DNA of 6,411 nucleotides. Source: Phycisphaeraceae bacterium (GTDB lineage: Bacteria > Planctomycetota > Phycisphaerae > Phycisphaerales > Phycisphaeraceae). The stretch is from positions 1 through 6,411 of the forward strand of contig JAESSU010000368.1 in the NCBI GenBank assembly GCA_016763955.1. Reading direction: 5' to 3'. How positions within the stretch are numbered: the first letter of the stretch is position 1; each line of letters begins with the position of its first letter. This document shows positions 4,915-6,411 of this stretch, piece by piece. Under the pieces are notes generated by a model. The model made no database searches. It was not told the DNA's origin and worked only from the letters and a program-made list of their open reading frames with translations. Made by a program: the position numbers and the translations under genes.

Positions 4915-6204
4915 GTGACCGAAACCACATCCGCACAATCCAAAACCGATGCTGCCCACAAGCCCCGCGACCGTCCTACCGCCTGCGTTGGTCATGTCAT
5001 GATCGTTGGGCAAGGACAGTTTGCTGTAGATGTGCAAGCTTTATTTGAGCAAGCAGATATTCGCGGTGAATTCCATGTCGTTAACAGCTATCTTTCTGCT
5101 TTAACACATACCCAAGCCCCACACCGTCAGCCCCAAGTCATCATCGGCTCCGTACAAGGACTAGGTGATCTGGCACGTTCAACCGCAACCCAGCTCCGAA
5201 AATTTTCTCCAAAAAGTAAACTGATTCTCATTGCCTCCCCCAGCGAACTGGACCTAGCAAAGCAAGCAGTCAATGCTGGATTTGACCTGTACCTCTCGGA
5301 ACCGATTAGCCCCCTTAAACTCAAAACTGCGATGCTAAGCAATCTCAAAAATGTCCTGCCCGAATCCGAACCTCAAATCTCACTGGGCGATATCGACATG
5401 GTCCAGCAATTACTCGAAGACCAAAAAGATATCAGTGATGTGGCCATGAATATCCTTCGCCAGCAAAGCACAATTGACTCTGCGATATTCATTAAAGAAG
5501 GTAAAATTCCTAACAAAACCATCGCAACGACCGTCCGCCATGGTTCTCGAATCTTTGGCATGCTCGGCGCATCAGAAGACACGCCCATGCAATTCCTCCA
5601 AGCATGGGCATCATGGCTTGCACACTGGCTAAGCTTGCAATCCAAAATGCAAAGCATGTGGAAGCTTGCGATGAGCGATCCATTGACCGCCGTCTGGAAC
5701 CGCCGCTATTTTGACCTTTTCCTAAGGCAGCTACTCCGACGCGCTCAGACCGAACGCTTCCGAGTGAGCTTGATGGTCTTCGACATTGATGACTTTAAAC
5801 AATACAACGACAAGTTCGGCCATGCTGCGGGTGACGAAATTCTCATCCAAACAGCACATCTAATGAAAACAGTCATGCGCCCCCACGATGTGATTGCACG
5901 CATCGGCGGTGATGAATTTGCAGTGATCTTCTGGGATGCCCAAGGCCCGCGTCGCCCCAACTCCGAACATCCCTCGGAAGTCCGACACATTGCTGAGCGT
6001 TTCCAGCAAGCTATCGTCACCCACAAGTTCAGCAAACTTCACGACCAAGCCCCAGGCACACTCACCATCTCCGGCGGGATTGCCGGCTACCCCTGGGACG
6101 GAACCTCCGCTGAAACGCTACTGGATAAAGCAGATCAAATGGCCATCCAATCCAAACGCAGCGGCAAAAACGCGATGATCTTCGGCCCCGGCGTGTCGAA
6201 GTAA
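4915..6204 (+). CDS. diguanylate cyclase with degenerate receiver-like N-terminus
   Basis: A 429-residue soluble protein starting at GTG. Residues about 26-145 have the alternating strand/helix pattern of a response-regulator receiver. The strand that should end in the phospho-acceptor Asp reads VIIGSVQG (75-82), and the usual Lys-Pro is replaced by SEP (128-130). This is therefore a pseudo-receiver, if the fold call is right. Residues about 155-250 form a linker domain resembling a diverged GAF domain (weak call). Residues about 252-425 are a GGDEF domain. It opens with DPLTAVWNRR, has metal-binding Asp290 in FDIDDFK, substrate-contact residues in NDKFGHAAGDE, and the intact signature GGDEF at 331-335. 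RPHD (322-325), five residues before the signature, is the product-inhibition I-site. It should make c-di-GMP from two GTP in the cytoplasm, with feedback inhibition. It stands alone, divergent from the antiporter gene. What its N-terminus senses is unknown. Confidence 0.93.
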   Translation: MTETTSAQSKTDAAHKPRDRPTACVGHVMIVGQGQFAVDVQALFEQADIRGEFHVVNSYLSALTHTQAPHRQPQVIIGSVQGLGDLARSTATQLRKFSPKSKLILIASPSELDLAKQAVNAGFDLYLSEPISPLKLKTAMLSNLKNVLPESEPQISLGDIDMVQQLLEDQKDISDVAMNILRQQSTIDSAIFIKEGKIPNKTIATTVRHGSRIFGMLGASEDTPMQFLQAWASWLAHWLSLQSKMQSMWKLAMSDPLTAVWNRRYFDLFLRQLLRRAQTERFRVSLMVFDIDDFKQYNDKFGHAAGDEILIQTAHLMKTVMRPHDVIARIGGDEFAVIFWDAQGPRRPNSEHPSEVRHIAERFQQAIVTHKFSKLHDQAPGTLTISGGIAGYPWDGTSAETLLDKADQMAIQSKRSGKNAMIFGPGVSK

Positions 6205-6289
6205 ACGCTTTGCTTACTTAAAACCAATTCAAGCACCGCCCCCCCTTCTCTCACAAAATCCTCGAGGTCCCACCCCTTTTTTCAAATAA

Positions 6290-6326
6290 AAGCCGCCGGA
6301 AGTGACACCGTCAATTCCTGCGGGTT
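6290..6326 (-). repeat. GC-rich imperfect hairpin, copy B of the dispersed palindrome
   Basis: It folds around the loop ACC (6307-6309): TGAC/GTCA, a G/A mismatch, GGAA/TTCC, a C/T mismatch, CCGC/GCGG, a G/G mismatch and AA/TT. Read on the minus strand it aligns with 1352-1389, sharing CTTCCGGCGGCTT and CCCGC-GGAAT. On the minus strand the stem is followed by TTATTTG, so it could terminate a transcript coming from the right. It lies 85 bases after the diguanylate cyclase stop. Confidence 0.65.
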
Positions 6327-6332
6327 CCGAAA

Positions 6333-6350
6333 AGTTCCGGGAGTTCCGGG
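6333..6350 (+). repeat. tandem 9-base repeat, two perfect units
   Basis: AGTTCCGGG occurs at 6333-6341 and again at 6342-6350, with a degenerate third unit (GTTCCGAAA) just before, starting at 6324. It starts at the 3' edge of hairpin copy B. Likely slippage or part of a repeat cluster; no function is visible. Confidence 0.6.
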
Positions 6351-6357
6351 GGGGCAG

Positions 6358-6411
6358 ATAATCAGTGAGCAAAGTATTTTTGACGCAACAGTTTTGACCT
6401 ACGGTCAATTC
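6358..6411. repeat. partial, diverged relative of the MITE-like palindromic element
   Basis: The last 20 bases (6392-6411) are the exact reverse complement of 2464-2483, including the palindrome TTGACC-TAC-GGTCAA in this orientation. Further out, TCAGTGAGCAAAGT (6362-6375) matches the arm of the 2410-2534 element (TTAGCGAGCTAAGT on its minus strand) at 11 of 14 positions. The bases between the two matched blocks differ. The window ends in the middle of the element, so its other arm cannot be seen. Confidence 0.6.

Noticed and set aside
1..6411. CRISPR array, tRNA or rRNA genes, or a hidden defence system
   Set aside because: No regularly spaced repeats, cloverleaf, rRNA segments or defence-type protein motifs were found on either strand.

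Overview
The window looks like chromosomal DNA of a marine or aquatic bacterium, most plausibly a planctomycete of the Phycisphaerae type. This is an inference from gene content: a GxDLY-type SGNH hydrolase, a nickel superoxide dismutase with a signal peptide, and a CPA2 antiporter fused to a PTS EIIA domain, together with moderate GC and long intergenic spaces rich in palindromes. No marker gene proves the taxonomy.

Layout, left to right. Positions 2-91 hold the tail of an unidentified plus-strand gene. Positions 196-1281 (+) encode an SGNH/GDSL hydrolase. A short convergent spacer carries a GC-rich hairpin (1352-1389). Three minus-strand genes follow when read right to left: a cation/proton antiporter-EIIA fusion (4446 to 2653), a nickel superoxide dismutase sodN (2310 to 1807) and a small DUF1801 protein (1783 to 1433). 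sodN and the DUF1801 gene are 23 bases apart and probably share a transcript. The 342-base gap between the antiporter gene and sodN holds a 125-base palindromic, MITE-like element bordered by a 12-base direct repeat, and next to it the probable sodN promoter. The 468-base divergent region 4447-4914 separates the antiporter gene from a plus-strand diguanylate cyclase gene (4915-6204) and contains a large dyad over a possible promoter. The last 200 bases hold a second copy of the GC-rich hairpin, a 9-base tandem repeat, and the start of a diverged relative of the palindromic element, cut off by the window end.

The genes do not form one obvious pathway. sodN is the clearest functional call: a secreted or cell-envelope enzyme that removes superoxide. 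The antiporter probably handles K+ or Na+ homeostasis with phosphorylation-linked control, and the diguanylate cyclase makes c-di-GMP under control of an N-terminal region that looks like a receiver without its phospho-acceptor. No CRISPR array, tRNA, rRNA, complete insertion sequence or phage gene is visible. The most interesting non-coding material is the two families of intergenic palindromes, each present twice. One of them shows compensatory changes in its apical helix, as expected of a structure conserved as RNA or as a folded DNA hairpin.
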